DNA of 49,347 nucleotides, taken from Succinatimonas sp. UBA7265 (lineage in GTDB: Bacteria > Pseudomonadota > Gammaproteobacteria > Enterobacterales > Succinivibrionaceae). The stretch lies in assembly GCA_002473165.1 (NCBI GenBank), contig DKSD01000017.1, forward strand, positions 1-49,347, given 5' to 3'. The notes beneath the pieces are model-generated. The model ran no database searches. It was given only the letters and a program-made list of their open reading frames with translations, and was not told the origin of the DNA. Position 1 is the first letter of the stretch. Each line of letters opens with the position of its first letter. A program made the position numbers and the translations under genes. Positions 6,645 to 16,070 of this stretch are shown piece by piece.

Positions 6645-8849
6645 ATGCTGATTGATGACCTTAACGGAGCCAAACTTACCAAGCCGTTTGAAACTCTGGG
6701 ACTGCAAAGCTCGGAAAACGGCGGCTATGTGCTCAGAGCCTGGCTTCCCGGCGCCCTCAGCGTCGAGGTGCTGCGCTTAAAAGACAGCACGCCGGTGTGC
6801 ACGCTGGACATGGTCGCCGAGGACGGCCTGTTTGAGAAGCAGCTCCCCGACGTGCATGAGCCTTTCCACTACAAGTTCAAGGTGGGCTACAAAGACTCAA
6901 CCGTCGAGATCATCGATCCTTACCAGTTCCGCGATGAGGCTTTCTACGGCCTCAACACCATGAACGAGACCCCTGCCAACATTTACAAGACCCTGGGCGC
7001 ACACCTCATCGAGGTCGAAATCGACGGCGTCAAGGTCACGGGCACGAAGTTTGCCGTGTACGCGCCTTCGGCGACCTGCGTCTCGGTGATCGGCGACTTT
7101 AACTTCTGGGACGGCCGCCGCCACCCCATGGCCCGCTCCATGCTCGGCCACTGGGTGCTCTTCGTGCCGGGGCTGACCGCCGGGCTGCGCTATAAATACG
7201 AGATCAAAGATCCCAACGGCAACCGCCTGCCCCACAAGGCCGATCCGGTGGGCTTTGAGCACGAGCAGTACCCTTCGTTCGCGTCCATCATCTCCGATCA
7301 GACCACCTATAAATGGCATGACGACGCCTGGCGCAAATCCCAGCTTAACGACAAGACTAAGCAGCCGATCTCAATTTACGAGGTGCATCTGGGCTCGTGG
7401 AAGCGCGACAGCGAGGGCAAGAGCCTGGGCTACCGCGAGCTGGCCACGGAGCTTACGCAGTACGTAAAGCAGATGGGCTACACCCACGTTGAGCTCATGC
7501 CGGTCATGGAGCACCCGTTCACCGGATCCTGGGGTTATCAGCCCACCGGCCTGTTCGCTCCGACGAGCCGTTACGGCGGCATCGATGACTTCAAGTTCTT
7601 CGTCGACACGCTCCACCAGAACGGTGTCGGCGTGATCTTGGACTGGGTCCCGGCCCACTTCCCTACCGACGCGTTCGGCCTGGCTCGTTTTGACGGCACC
7701 TGCGTCTATGAGTACGAGGATCCGCGCCGCGGCTGGCACCCTGACTGGAACTCGCTCATCTACGATTTCGGCCGCGACACCGTCAGGCGCTTCCTCATCG
7801 CCTCGGCGCTCATCTGGCTTGACTACTACCATGTTGACGGCCTGCGCGTTGACGCCGTGGCCTCCATGCTCTATTGGGATTACTCCCGCAAGCCTGGCGA
7901 GTGGATCCCCAATGTCGACGGCGGCAACATCAACTACGAAGCCACCTCGTTCCTCAAGTGGTTCAATGAAGAGGTGTACCGCAGCTACCCCAATGCCATG
8001 ACGATTGCCGAGGAGTCCACGGCCTTCACCGGCGTCTCCAGGCCCACTTACACCGGCGGCCTGGGCTTTGGCTTTAAGTGGAACATGGGCTGGATGCACG
8101 ACTCGCTTGAGTACATGAGCACCGATCCTTTCTTCCGCAAGTACCACCACGGCGAGATGTCGTTCTCGATGATCTACGCCTACAACGAGAACTTCATCCT
8201 CTCGATCTCCCACGACGAGGTCACGCACGGCAAGCATTCGCTGCTCTACAAGATGCCGGGCGACGAGTGGCAGCAGGCGGCCAACCTGCGCGCCTATTTA
8301 GGCTTCCAGTACGCCCACCCTGGCAAGAAGCTCAACTTCATGGGCTCGGAGTTCGGCCAGACCTCGGAGTGGAATGTCGACAGCCAGCTTGACTGGTGGC
8401 TGCTCAAATTTGAGAAGCACCAGGGCATGCAGCGCCTCGTGCGCGATCTGAACGATCTCTACCTCTCGCAGAAGGCGCTGTGGGAGAATGATTACGATCC
8501 TAAGGCTTTCACCTGGCTGGACGTCAATGACGCCGAGCACAGCATCTTCGCGATGCTGCGCCGCGGCGGCAACGAAGACGAGGACATCATCGCCGTCTCG
8601 AACTTCACGCCGGTCCCGTACATCGCCTACCGCCTGGGCGTGCCGCGTCCCGGCAAGTACAAAGTGCTGCTGAACACTGACTCCAAGGATTACTGGGGTT
8701 CAGGCTACGGCACGGGCGAGGAAGTGTTCGAGGCCTCGAACATCTCCTGGCAGAGCCAGTTCCACTCGGTGGTGCTCGATCTGCCGCCTCTGGCCACCAT
8801 CTTTATCAAAAGGGTTAAGGACGGCACCGCCGGCAAAAAGGATGCCTGA
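6645..8849 (+). CDS. glgB: 1,4-alpha-glucan branching enzyme
   Basis: GlgB, 734 residues, a GH13 enzyme that makes alpha-1,6 branches in glycogen. Domains in order are an N-terminal carbohydrate-binding module, a second CBM48-like module (residues about 130-235, with FAVYAPSATCVSVIGDFN), the catalytic barrel and a C-terminal all-beta domain. Catalytic residues fit the family: Asp403 in GLRVDAVASML, Glu456 in AEESTAF, and Asp524 in SHDEVTHGKHS. AGGGGA lies before the start. It is the middle gene of malQ-glgB-glgX. A perfect inverted repeat overlaps its stop codon and may shape the 3' end or processing before glgX. Confidence 0.97.
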   Translation: MLIDDLNGAKLTKPFETLGLQSSENGGYVLRAWLPGALSVEVLRLKDSTPVCTLDMVAEDGLFEKQLPDVHEPFHYKFKVGYKDSTVEIIDPYQFRDEAFYGLNTMNETPANIYKTLGAHLIEVEIDGVKVTGTKFAVYAPSATCVSVIGDFNFWDGRRHPMARSMLGHWVLFVPGLTAGLRYKYEIKDPNGNRLPHKADPVGFEHEQYPSFASIISDQTTYKWHDDAWRKSQLNDKTKQPISIYEVHLGSWKRDSEGKSLGYRELATELTQYVKQMGYTHVELMPVMEHPFTGSWGYQPTGLFAPTSRYGGIDDFKFFVDTLHQNGVGVILDWVPAHFPTDAFGLARFDGTCVYEYEDPRRGWHPDWNSLIYDFGRDTVRRFLIASALIWLDYYHVDGLRVDAVASMLYWDYSRKPGEWIPNVDGGNINYEATSFLKWFNEEVYRSYPNAMTIAEESTAFTGVSRPTYTGGLGFGFKWNMGWMHDSLEYMSTDPFFRKYHHGEMSFSMIYAYNENFILSISHDEVTHGKHSLLYKMPGDEWQQAANLRAYLGFQYAHPGKKLNFMGSEFGQTSEWNVDSQLDWWLLKFEKHQGMQRLVRDLNDLYLSQKALWENDYDPKAFTWLDVNDAEHSIFAMLRRGGNEDEDIIAVSNFTPVPYIAYRLGVPRPGKYKVLLNTDSKDYWGSGYGTGEEVFEASNISWQSQFHSVVLDLPPLATIFIKRVKDGTAGKKDA

Positions 8850-8868
8850 ACGGCTTAAAGACGTTCAG
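8846..8868 (+). other. Intercistronic hairpin at the glgB stop
   Basis: CTGAACG (8846-8852) pairs with CGTTCAG (8862-8868) around a nine-base loop and includes the TGA stop. No T-run follows, so it is not a classical terminator. A second possible stem, AGGGCGC (8883-8889) with GCGCCCT (8908-8914), follows before glgX. Both could separate glgX expression from malQ-glgB. Confidence 0.4.
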
Positions 8869-8960
8869 ATCTGACGAAAAAGAGGGCGCAGGCGACCGTG
8901 GGTTGCGGCGCCCTTGTTTGCAGGTATTAAGCTCCGGCATTTGGCCGTCAGGAGAAAAAC

Positions 8961-11159
<2,199 letters not shown>

Positions 11160-11164
11160 GGGAT

Positions 11165-11197
11165 AAAAAACGGGGCCGCGGCGATGTCGCGGCCCCG
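11165..11197 (-). terminator. Terminator of sppA, possibly shared with glgX
   Basis: A perfect ten-base stem CGGGGCCGCG (11171-11180) and CGCGGCCCCG (11188-11197) with a seven-base loop is followed on the minus strand by TTTTTT. On the plus strand only a C/T-rich stretch follows, so it mainly serves sppA. Confidence 0.8.
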
Positions 11198-11213
11198 CCT
11201 CTCTGCAAGGCTT

Positions 11214-13193
11214 CTAAAGTTCCGCCTTCAGCTCGTTTATGAGGTAGATCTCAGGCCGTGACGAAGCTTTTGCGGGGGCTTTGAGCGCTTTTTGCCAAAG
11301 TTCGCGTGCCAGCCCCTCGGGCAGCACTGATCCGAAGTTTTTCAAAAGCAGCGCCGGCAGGCCTTCAAGCGAGTCCTCAATGGTCAGCGCCTGGGGGCGT
11401 ACCACCGCCTCGTCAGGCTTGAGCCCGCACTCGCGCTCGAGCGCGGCGAGCGCTTCCTGATAACCGCCTACCTCATCTATAAGCCCGAGCTTTAACGCCT
11501 GCTCTGCCGTAAAGACGCGGCCTTCAGCGAAGTCCTGTGGATCCTGCGATTTAAGCGGGCGGGTCTTTTTGACCAGATCCGTGAAATAGTCGTAGGTATG
11601 GCCGATTTGCAGATCAATGAGTTTCTTCATCTCATCGGGCATGGGCTGTGCCACCGGGGTTACGGCAAAAGGCGAGGTCACAACGCCGTCCTGGGTCACG
11701 CCGTACTCGTTAAGCAGGCGATCTGCGCCCAGACCTGCGGCGAACACTCCCACAGAGCCGGTGAGCGTCATGGGGCTTGCCACGATGCGATCGGCCGCCG
11801 TTGCCGCAAGATAGGCGCCGGAGGCGGCGCTGTCGGCCATGTAGACCACAAGCTTATGCCCGTCTTTTTTGAATTTCTCAAGGGAGCGGCGGATCTCCTC
11901 TGAGGCCGTGAACTCGCCGCCTCCGGAGGAGAGCACCAGCAGGGCGCCTTTGACGTGATCGTCATCGGAGAGCCGGTCTAAGAGCGCCCCGATGTTGTCG
12001 GGGGTGAAGGCGCGCGGATCCGGATCATAGGACGTGATGACGCCCTCGCCGTAAATCACGCCGAGGCGGCTGGAGCTGTCGATGCGGCTTTCGCGCTCGC
12101 GCAGCAGCGCCCGGTACTCGTCCATGGAAACGGCGTCAGGCTCGGCGCTGTCATCCTTTGACGGGTATTCTTTGGCGATCATCGCCTTTAAGGCCTCAGG
12201 GGTGAGCAGCATGTCGCAAAGCCCGCGCTTTAACGCCAGCGTCGCGTCATCGCCCCTGGCCTGCTCCAGCATGCTGAGGTAGGTTTGCGCCGGCGGCAGC
12301 AGCGGGCCGTTTTTCAGGGCAGGGCGCGCCGCGGCGACATTCTTTTCCAGCTCTGACCACAGCGTGTCGGCAATGCCCTGGTATTCGGCCTTGACCTCAG
12401 CTGACATGCCGCTGCGCTCGTAAGGCTCGACGGCGGACTTGTGGCTGCCGCGCCTGAACACATAGGGCGTGAGTTTGAAGCGCTCCACGGCGCCGCCAAA
12501 ATAGAGTGATGAAAGCGAGAGCCCGTGCAGATCGATCTCGCCTAAAGGATCGAGCACCACCTTCGAGGCGTGCGCGGCGGCCGCGTACAGCCCCTGGGTG
12601 TAGCTGCCGGCTGAAACGATGAGCTCTTTGTCGTCTCCCGCGGCGCTGCGGAACTCGTCAAAGGCGCGCCCAAGGCGCAGCACCTGCTCTGTCGACGTCA
12701 GCGTCAGCGCGCTCATGTCGGCCACGACGGTCTTAATTTCCGGATCGGCCGCGGCGCTTTTGAGCAGCGCCTCGAGATCCTCAAGGCCGATGCGGCGGCT
12801 GCGTGAGGCGCTCTCCTGCATCCTGGCGAACATCTTTGAAAAACTGTCGTCGGCCTGAGGCATTTCATCAAGCCAGCCTGAAAGATCGAGCCACAAAACC
12901 GGGGCGGGTTTGGCAGGAGCCGCCGTCTGTCCCTCAGCCATGGAATTTAGCTGATCCTCAACGCTTGAGGAGAGCCCCCAGGCGACGGCGAGCACGGCCA
13001 GGATCAGCAAAAAAAGCAGGTTGGCAACGACATTGCGGATAAAGGTAAGCGTTGCCCCGATGACTCCCAAAGCGTGCAAGACACAGCGGCAGGCTGAGTG
13101 TTTAGGGGCGTTCTGTTGTGAACCGGGAGCTTCGGCGCTGACGCCTTGCGGGCCGGCCGAGATGACGGGGGTGGGCTTGCTGTCGTTTAACAT
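11214..13193 (-). CDS. sppA: Signal peptide peptidase, 67-kDa type
   Basis: SppA, 659 residues, a membrane-bound Ser-Lys protease that degrades cleaved signal peptides. A Pro/Gly-rich cytoplasmic N-terminus of about 40 residues precedes one membrane helix at residues 43-75. Two tandem S49 domains follow, as in the E. coli enzyme. The general-base Lys lies in FRRGSHKSAVEPY in the first repeat, and the nucleophile Ser lies in MADSAASGAYLAA of the second. The N-terminal tail is longer than in E. coli, whose protein has about 618 residues. AAGG lies nine bases before the ATG. It is the second gene after a stomatin-like gene on the same strand, with a strong hairpin between them. Confidence 0.93.
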   Translation of the reverse strand: MLNDSKPTPVISAGPQGVSAEAPGSQQNAPKHSACRCVLHALGVIGATLTFIRNVVANLLFLLILAVLAVAWGLSSSVEDQLNSMAEGQTAAPAKPAPVLWLDLSGWLDEMPQADDSFSKMFARMQESASRSRRIGLEDLEALLKSAAADPEIKTVVADMSALTLTSTEQVLRLGRAFDEFRSAAGDDKELIVSAGSYTQGLYAAAAHASKVVLDPLGEIDLHGLSLSSLYFGGAVERFKLTPYVFRRGSHKSAVEPYERSGMSAEVKAEYQGIADTLWSELEKNVAAARPALKNGPLLPPAQTYLSMLEQARGDDATLALKRGLCDMLLTPEALKAMIAKEYPSKDDSAEPDAVSMDEYRALLRERESRIDSSSRLGVIYGEGVITSYDPDPRAFTPDNIGALLDRLSDDDHVKGALLVLSSGGGEFTASEEIRRSLEKFKKDGHKLVVYMADSAASGAYLAATAADRIVASPMTLTGSVGVFAAGLGADRLLNEYGVTQDGVVTSPFAVTPVAQPMPDEMKKLIDLQIGHTYDYFTDLVKKTRPLKSQDPQDFAEGRVFTAEQALKLGLIDEVGGYQEALAALERECGLKPDEAVVRPQALTIEDSLEGLPALLLKNFGSVLPEGLARELWQKALKAPAKASSRPEIYLINELKAEL

Positions 13194-13214
13194 GGTGCTT
13201 TACCTTGGGAAAAG

Positions 13215-13238
13215 CGCGGCCGCCTGAAGGCGGCCGCG
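13215..13238 (-). other. Strong hairpin between stomatin-like gene and sppA
   Basis: CGCGGCCGCC (13215-13224), loop TGAA, and GGCGGCCGCG (13229-13238) form a perfect ten-base stem. On the minus strand only CTTTTCC follows, so termination would be partial. It lies directly before the sppA ribosome site and could set the ratio of the two products. Confidence 0.55.
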
Positions 13239-13251
13239 GGAGAATGCGGGA

Positions 13252-14211
13252 TCAGGCTTTGGGGGACGGGGTGTTCTTCGTGCCCTCGACGATCTTCATG
13301 ACCGAACCGACCATGGTTGAGAGATCGCCTAAGTTGTTGGGAACGATCAGAGTGTTGCCGGTCTTGGCCAGGCCTGCAAAGGCGTCGATGTAACGCTCGG
13401 CGACCTTGAGGTTGACTGCGGTAAGCCCGCCGTCTGCTGAGGATGCCTTGGCGATGCGCTCGAGCGCCTCGGCTGTGGCTTTGGCGATGGTGAGCGTGGC
13501 CTTGGCCTTGCCTTCGGCGATGTTGATTTCAGACTGCATCTCGCCCTCTGATTTGGCGATCACCGCGGCGCGGGAGCCTTCGGCGATGTTGATCTGCTCC
13601 TGCTTTTTGCCTTCTGACTCGGCGATCACGGCGCGCTTTTCGCGCTCGGCGGTGATCTGCTGCTGCATGGCCTGCAAGATAACTGCTGGCGGGGTCAGAT
13701 CTTTGATCTCATAGCGCAGCACCTTAACGCCCCAGTTGAGTGCCGCCTCGTCGATGGCCGCCACGACCTGGTTGTTGATGACATCGCGCTCCTCAAAGGT
13801 CTTGTCCAGTTCCATGCGGCCGATCACCGAACGCAGCGTGGTCTGCGCCAGCTGGGTGATGGCCACGAGGAAGTTCGAGGTGCCGTAGGAGGCGCGCTGC
13901 GGATCGGTCACCTGGAAGAAGAGCACGCCGTCCACGGAAAGCTGCGTGTTGTCGCGGGTGATGCAGATCTGCGAAGGGGTGTCGAGTGGAACTTCCTTTA
14001 AAGAGTGCTTATAGGCGACGCGATCGATGAAAGGAATGATGAAATTAAGCCCGGGGTTGAGCACCTTGTTGAACTTGCCAAAACGCTCGATCACCCAGGC
14101 GTTCTGCTGGGGAATGACCTTGATGCATTTTCCGGCAAAGATGATCGCCACGATCAGCACGATCACGGCAGTGATCAGGCCTTCCGGCAGAAGTTCGAGG
14201 TAATAGGACAT
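13252..14211 (-). CDS. SPFH/band 7 stomatin-like membrane protein (QmcA type)
   Basis: A 319-residue SPFH protein of the QmcA/stomatin group. One N-terminal membrane helix (LITAVIVLIVAIIFAG) is followed by the band 7 domain, starting with VIPQQNAWVIERFGKF and including the conserved EVPLDTPSQICITRDN. A long Ala/Glu/Lys-rich helical segment follows (about residues 185-270, repeated INIAEG...AVIAKSEG), which should form the oligomer coiled coil. GGAG sits five bases before the ATG at 14211; the in-frame GTG at 14217 overlaps that site and is rejected. Such proteins form rings that scaffold membrane proteases. Pairing with sppA, a membrane serine protease, fits this. The usual NfeD partner is not adjacent, but one lies at 43559-44008. 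Confidence 0.88.
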   Translation of the reverse strand: MSYYLELLPEGLITAVIVLIVAIIFAGKCIKVIPQQNAWVIERFGKFNKVLNPGLNFIIPFIDRVAYKHSLKEVPLDTPSQICITRDNTQLSVDGVLFFQVTDPQRASYGTSNFLVAITQLAQTTLRSVIGRMELDKTFEERDVINNQVVAAIDEAALNWGVKVLRYEIKDLTPPAVILQAMQQQITAEREKRAVIAESEGKKQEQINIAEGSRAAVIAKSEGEMQSEINIAEGKAKATLTIAKATAEALERIAKASSADGGLTAVNLKVAERYIDAFAGLAKTGNTLIVPNNLGDLSTMVGSVMKIVEGTKNTPSPKA

Positions 14212-14482
14212 AAACACTCCATTCTTGAGACATTTTGGAAAAGATCATACCTTGCATGAAAGTAAAAGGGGCACAGTTTGAACAATTTCCTCTGTAAGAC
14301 TGCGTTAGCTCCCGCAGATATCGCTCTTAGCGGGACAAAATCTGCTATTACAGAGACTCTTCTTTGCGGTGCCCGGGCATGGGCAGATAAAACGGCGGAT
14401 GCGGCATTGCCCCGCTCTGATATAAATAAAGCCTGGGCCGGCAGTCTGCGGCACCGATGCAACAGTTTTAATCAGGCAGGCT

Positions 14483-15724
14483 TTATTTTCCTTTCGGTGG
14501 CGCCGGGTGCAGCGTGATGAAGATAATCTCCGAGGGATCAAGCAGGCGCAGCGGCACGCCCATCCACATCGAGACGCCGCGGGAGACCAAAAGCGCGGTG
14601 CCGCGCGGCAGATCGTAGCGCCCGGCGACAAAGCCCTGGTTGGCCGCGGCCACGAGCTGCGCCACCCCGGGGATGAGGCCGCCGTGGGTGTGGCCTGAGA
14701 GCACCAGATCGGTAAGACCGTCGATGTCTGCGGCGTGGCCGGGACGGTGGGCGAGCGTCACAGAGGGCAGCGCGGGATCGCGCTTTGCAAGCGTTGCGCG
14801 CGCCTGCTCAGGCGTCGCCAGATCCTCAAGTCCGGTGAGCGTCAAAACCGGGGCGCCGGCCTCGTCTTTGATCGTCACCGCGGCATCATCGAGGAAGGTG
14901 ATCCCCCTTTGGCCGTAGAAACTGCGCCATTGCGGGTAGTTCCAGTAGAGCTCATGGTTGCCCTGGCAGGCGTACGCGCCCAGGCGGGCCTCGATCTTCC
15001 CTAAAAGCGCAACCGTGCGGCCGACTTCATCGGGGGTGCCGTCTTGCAGATCGCCTGTGAACACCGCAAGGTCCGGCTTCCATAAATTCACCTCGTCGAC
15101 ATAGGCAGCCACCTGCGAGTAATCGCTGATCTGATTTATATGGGTGTCGGAGAGGAAGGCGATCTTAAAGCCGTCAAACTTAGGATCAAGGCCCGGCAGA
15201 CGCACGCTGACCTCCGTATACTGCGGATCGGCAAAGCCGTTGGCCGTGCCTAAAAGCGCGGGAATTGTCGCGGCAAAGGCCAGGGCTAACGTCGCCCAAA
15301 AAGAGTTTGCAGGCCACAGGATGGCTTTAAGCTTAAGGCGCACGAGCTTCCACAGCAGATTTAAGCCATCGCGAAGCACGAGCAGCAACGCAAGGCCCAA
15401 AAGCGCGGCAAAGCACACGCTTATGACAAAGTAAGCCTCGCGCGGCACCAGGCAGTTTAAAAGCGTTCCGCCTGCGATCACGTGGATCCAGGCGCGCGCG
15501 CCCAAAGCCCAGGCGAGCACGCACAAAAAGGCTTTAAACAGCCACCCTGAGGCCAAAGGCAGGATCCCGCGGAAAAAAAGCACGGCGTACACGGGGACGA
15601 GCACGAGGTTCGTGCGAAACTGCAAGGTCGCCTGCCAGAGCGCCGCAGCGGGGACGGCGAAAAACACGATGACAAAGATCAGGCTTGCAGGGCTTAAAAA
15701 GCGGGGGTTTGGTGAGGCGCTCAT
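14483..15724 (-). CDS. Membrane-anchored metallophosphoesterase
   Basis: A 413-residue calcineurin-like phosphoesterase with about five N-terminal membrane helices (residues about 5-150) and a C-terminal catalytic domain. All metal-binding motifs are visible: FLSDTHINQ, FTGDLQDG, QGNHELYW and LSGHTHGG. The layout resembles YkuE/YaeI-type enzymes, some of which cleave UDP-diacylglucosamine-like or other phospho-substrates; I cannot assign a substrate. The catalytic domain probably faces the periplasm. The start is the ATG at 15724; the longer frame begins with TTG at 15784 and lacks a ribosome site, though the site at 15724 is also weak. No operon partner is evident. Confidence 0.85.
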   Translation of the reverse strand: MSASPNPRFLSPASLIFVIVFFAVPAAALWQATLQFRTNLVLVPVYAVLFFRGILPLASGWLFKAFLCVLAWALGARAWIHVIAGGTLLNCLVPREAYFVISVCFAALLGLALLLVLRDGLNLLWKLVRLKLKAILWPANSFWATLALAFAATIPALLGTANGFADPQYTEVSVRLPGLDPKFDGFKIAFLSDTHINQISDYSQVAAYVDEVNLWKPDLAVFTGDLQDGTPDEVGRTVALLGKIEARLGAYACQGNHELYWNYPQWRSFYGQRGITFLDDAAVTIKDEAGAPVLTLTGLEDLATPEQARATLAKRDPALPSVTLAHRPGHAADIDGLTDLVLSGHTHGGLIPGVAQLVAAANQGFVAGRYDLPRGTALLVSRGVSMWMGVPLRLLDPSEIIFITLHPAPPKGK

Positions 15725-15889
15725 GCGTGGTTCCGAAAAAAGTGGCACTTGGCTTATTTTAACGGGGCAGGGCGGGAGTTGCAAAAAAATCTGAAATATT
15801 TTATTTTTAAATTCAAATGAATAACGGAGATTTTAAATTTTTTAAAAAAAAGATCGCCTTTTATTGAACTTTTTCCCAAGGCGGCGCTC

Positions 15890-15993
15890 TAAGAGGTACA
15901 TGAGAGAGAGAATTCCGTTTTCAGATTCCTTCTTGATTCGAGATCCCTTAAAAGTGCGGCATCATTTCAAACACGAAATGATGCCATTTTTTT
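15890..15993 (+). ncRNA. Candidate small RNA ending at an orphan terminator
   Basis: The plus strand ends in a textbook terminator, yet the genes on both sides run on the minus strand. A short transcript of roughly 100 bases starting after the AT-rich stretch is the simplest explanation. The 5' end is a guess because no clear -10 is visible. It may also be a 3' barrier that stops antisense reading into valS. Confidence 0.3.
15958..15993 (+). terminator. Orphan plus-strand terminator
   Basis: GGCATCATTTC (15958-15968), loop AAACAC, GAAATGATGCC (15975-15985), then A and seven T. The 11-base stem is perfect. No plus-strand coding sequence precedes it. Confidence 0.85.
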
Positions 15994-16017
15994 ACCTGAA
16001 ATCAGCAGATAAACCGC

Positions 16018-16049
16018 AAAAAAGCCCCCGGGGCATCCTCCGGAGGCTT
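16018..16049 (-). terminator. Terminator of valS
   Basis: On the minus strand AGCCTCCGG pairs with CCGGGGGCT (one T-G pair) around an eight-base loop and is followed by six T. It starts 22 bases after the valS stop codon. Confidence 0.8.
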
Positions 16050-16070
16050 TTCAGGCTTAATCTCAAAGCC

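Larger units (their letters stand above)
15725..16070. other. Intergenic region with three terminator-like structures
   Basis: No protein gene is supported here. The left third is very AT-rich. It also carries a minus-strand hairpin CGCCTT...AAGGCG (about 15855-15885) followed by ATC and eight T. The centre carries a perfect plus-strand terminator at 15958-15993 without a plus-strand gene before it. The right end holds the valS terminator. TTGAAC at 15864-15869 is a possible -35 for a plus-strand transcript, but no good -10 matches it. Confidence 0.5.

Noticed and set aside
7371..8237. Minus-strand open frame of 288 codons inside glgB
   Set aside because: It overlaps the catalytic core of glgB and has no domain. 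Long antisense frames are expected in GC-rich genes.
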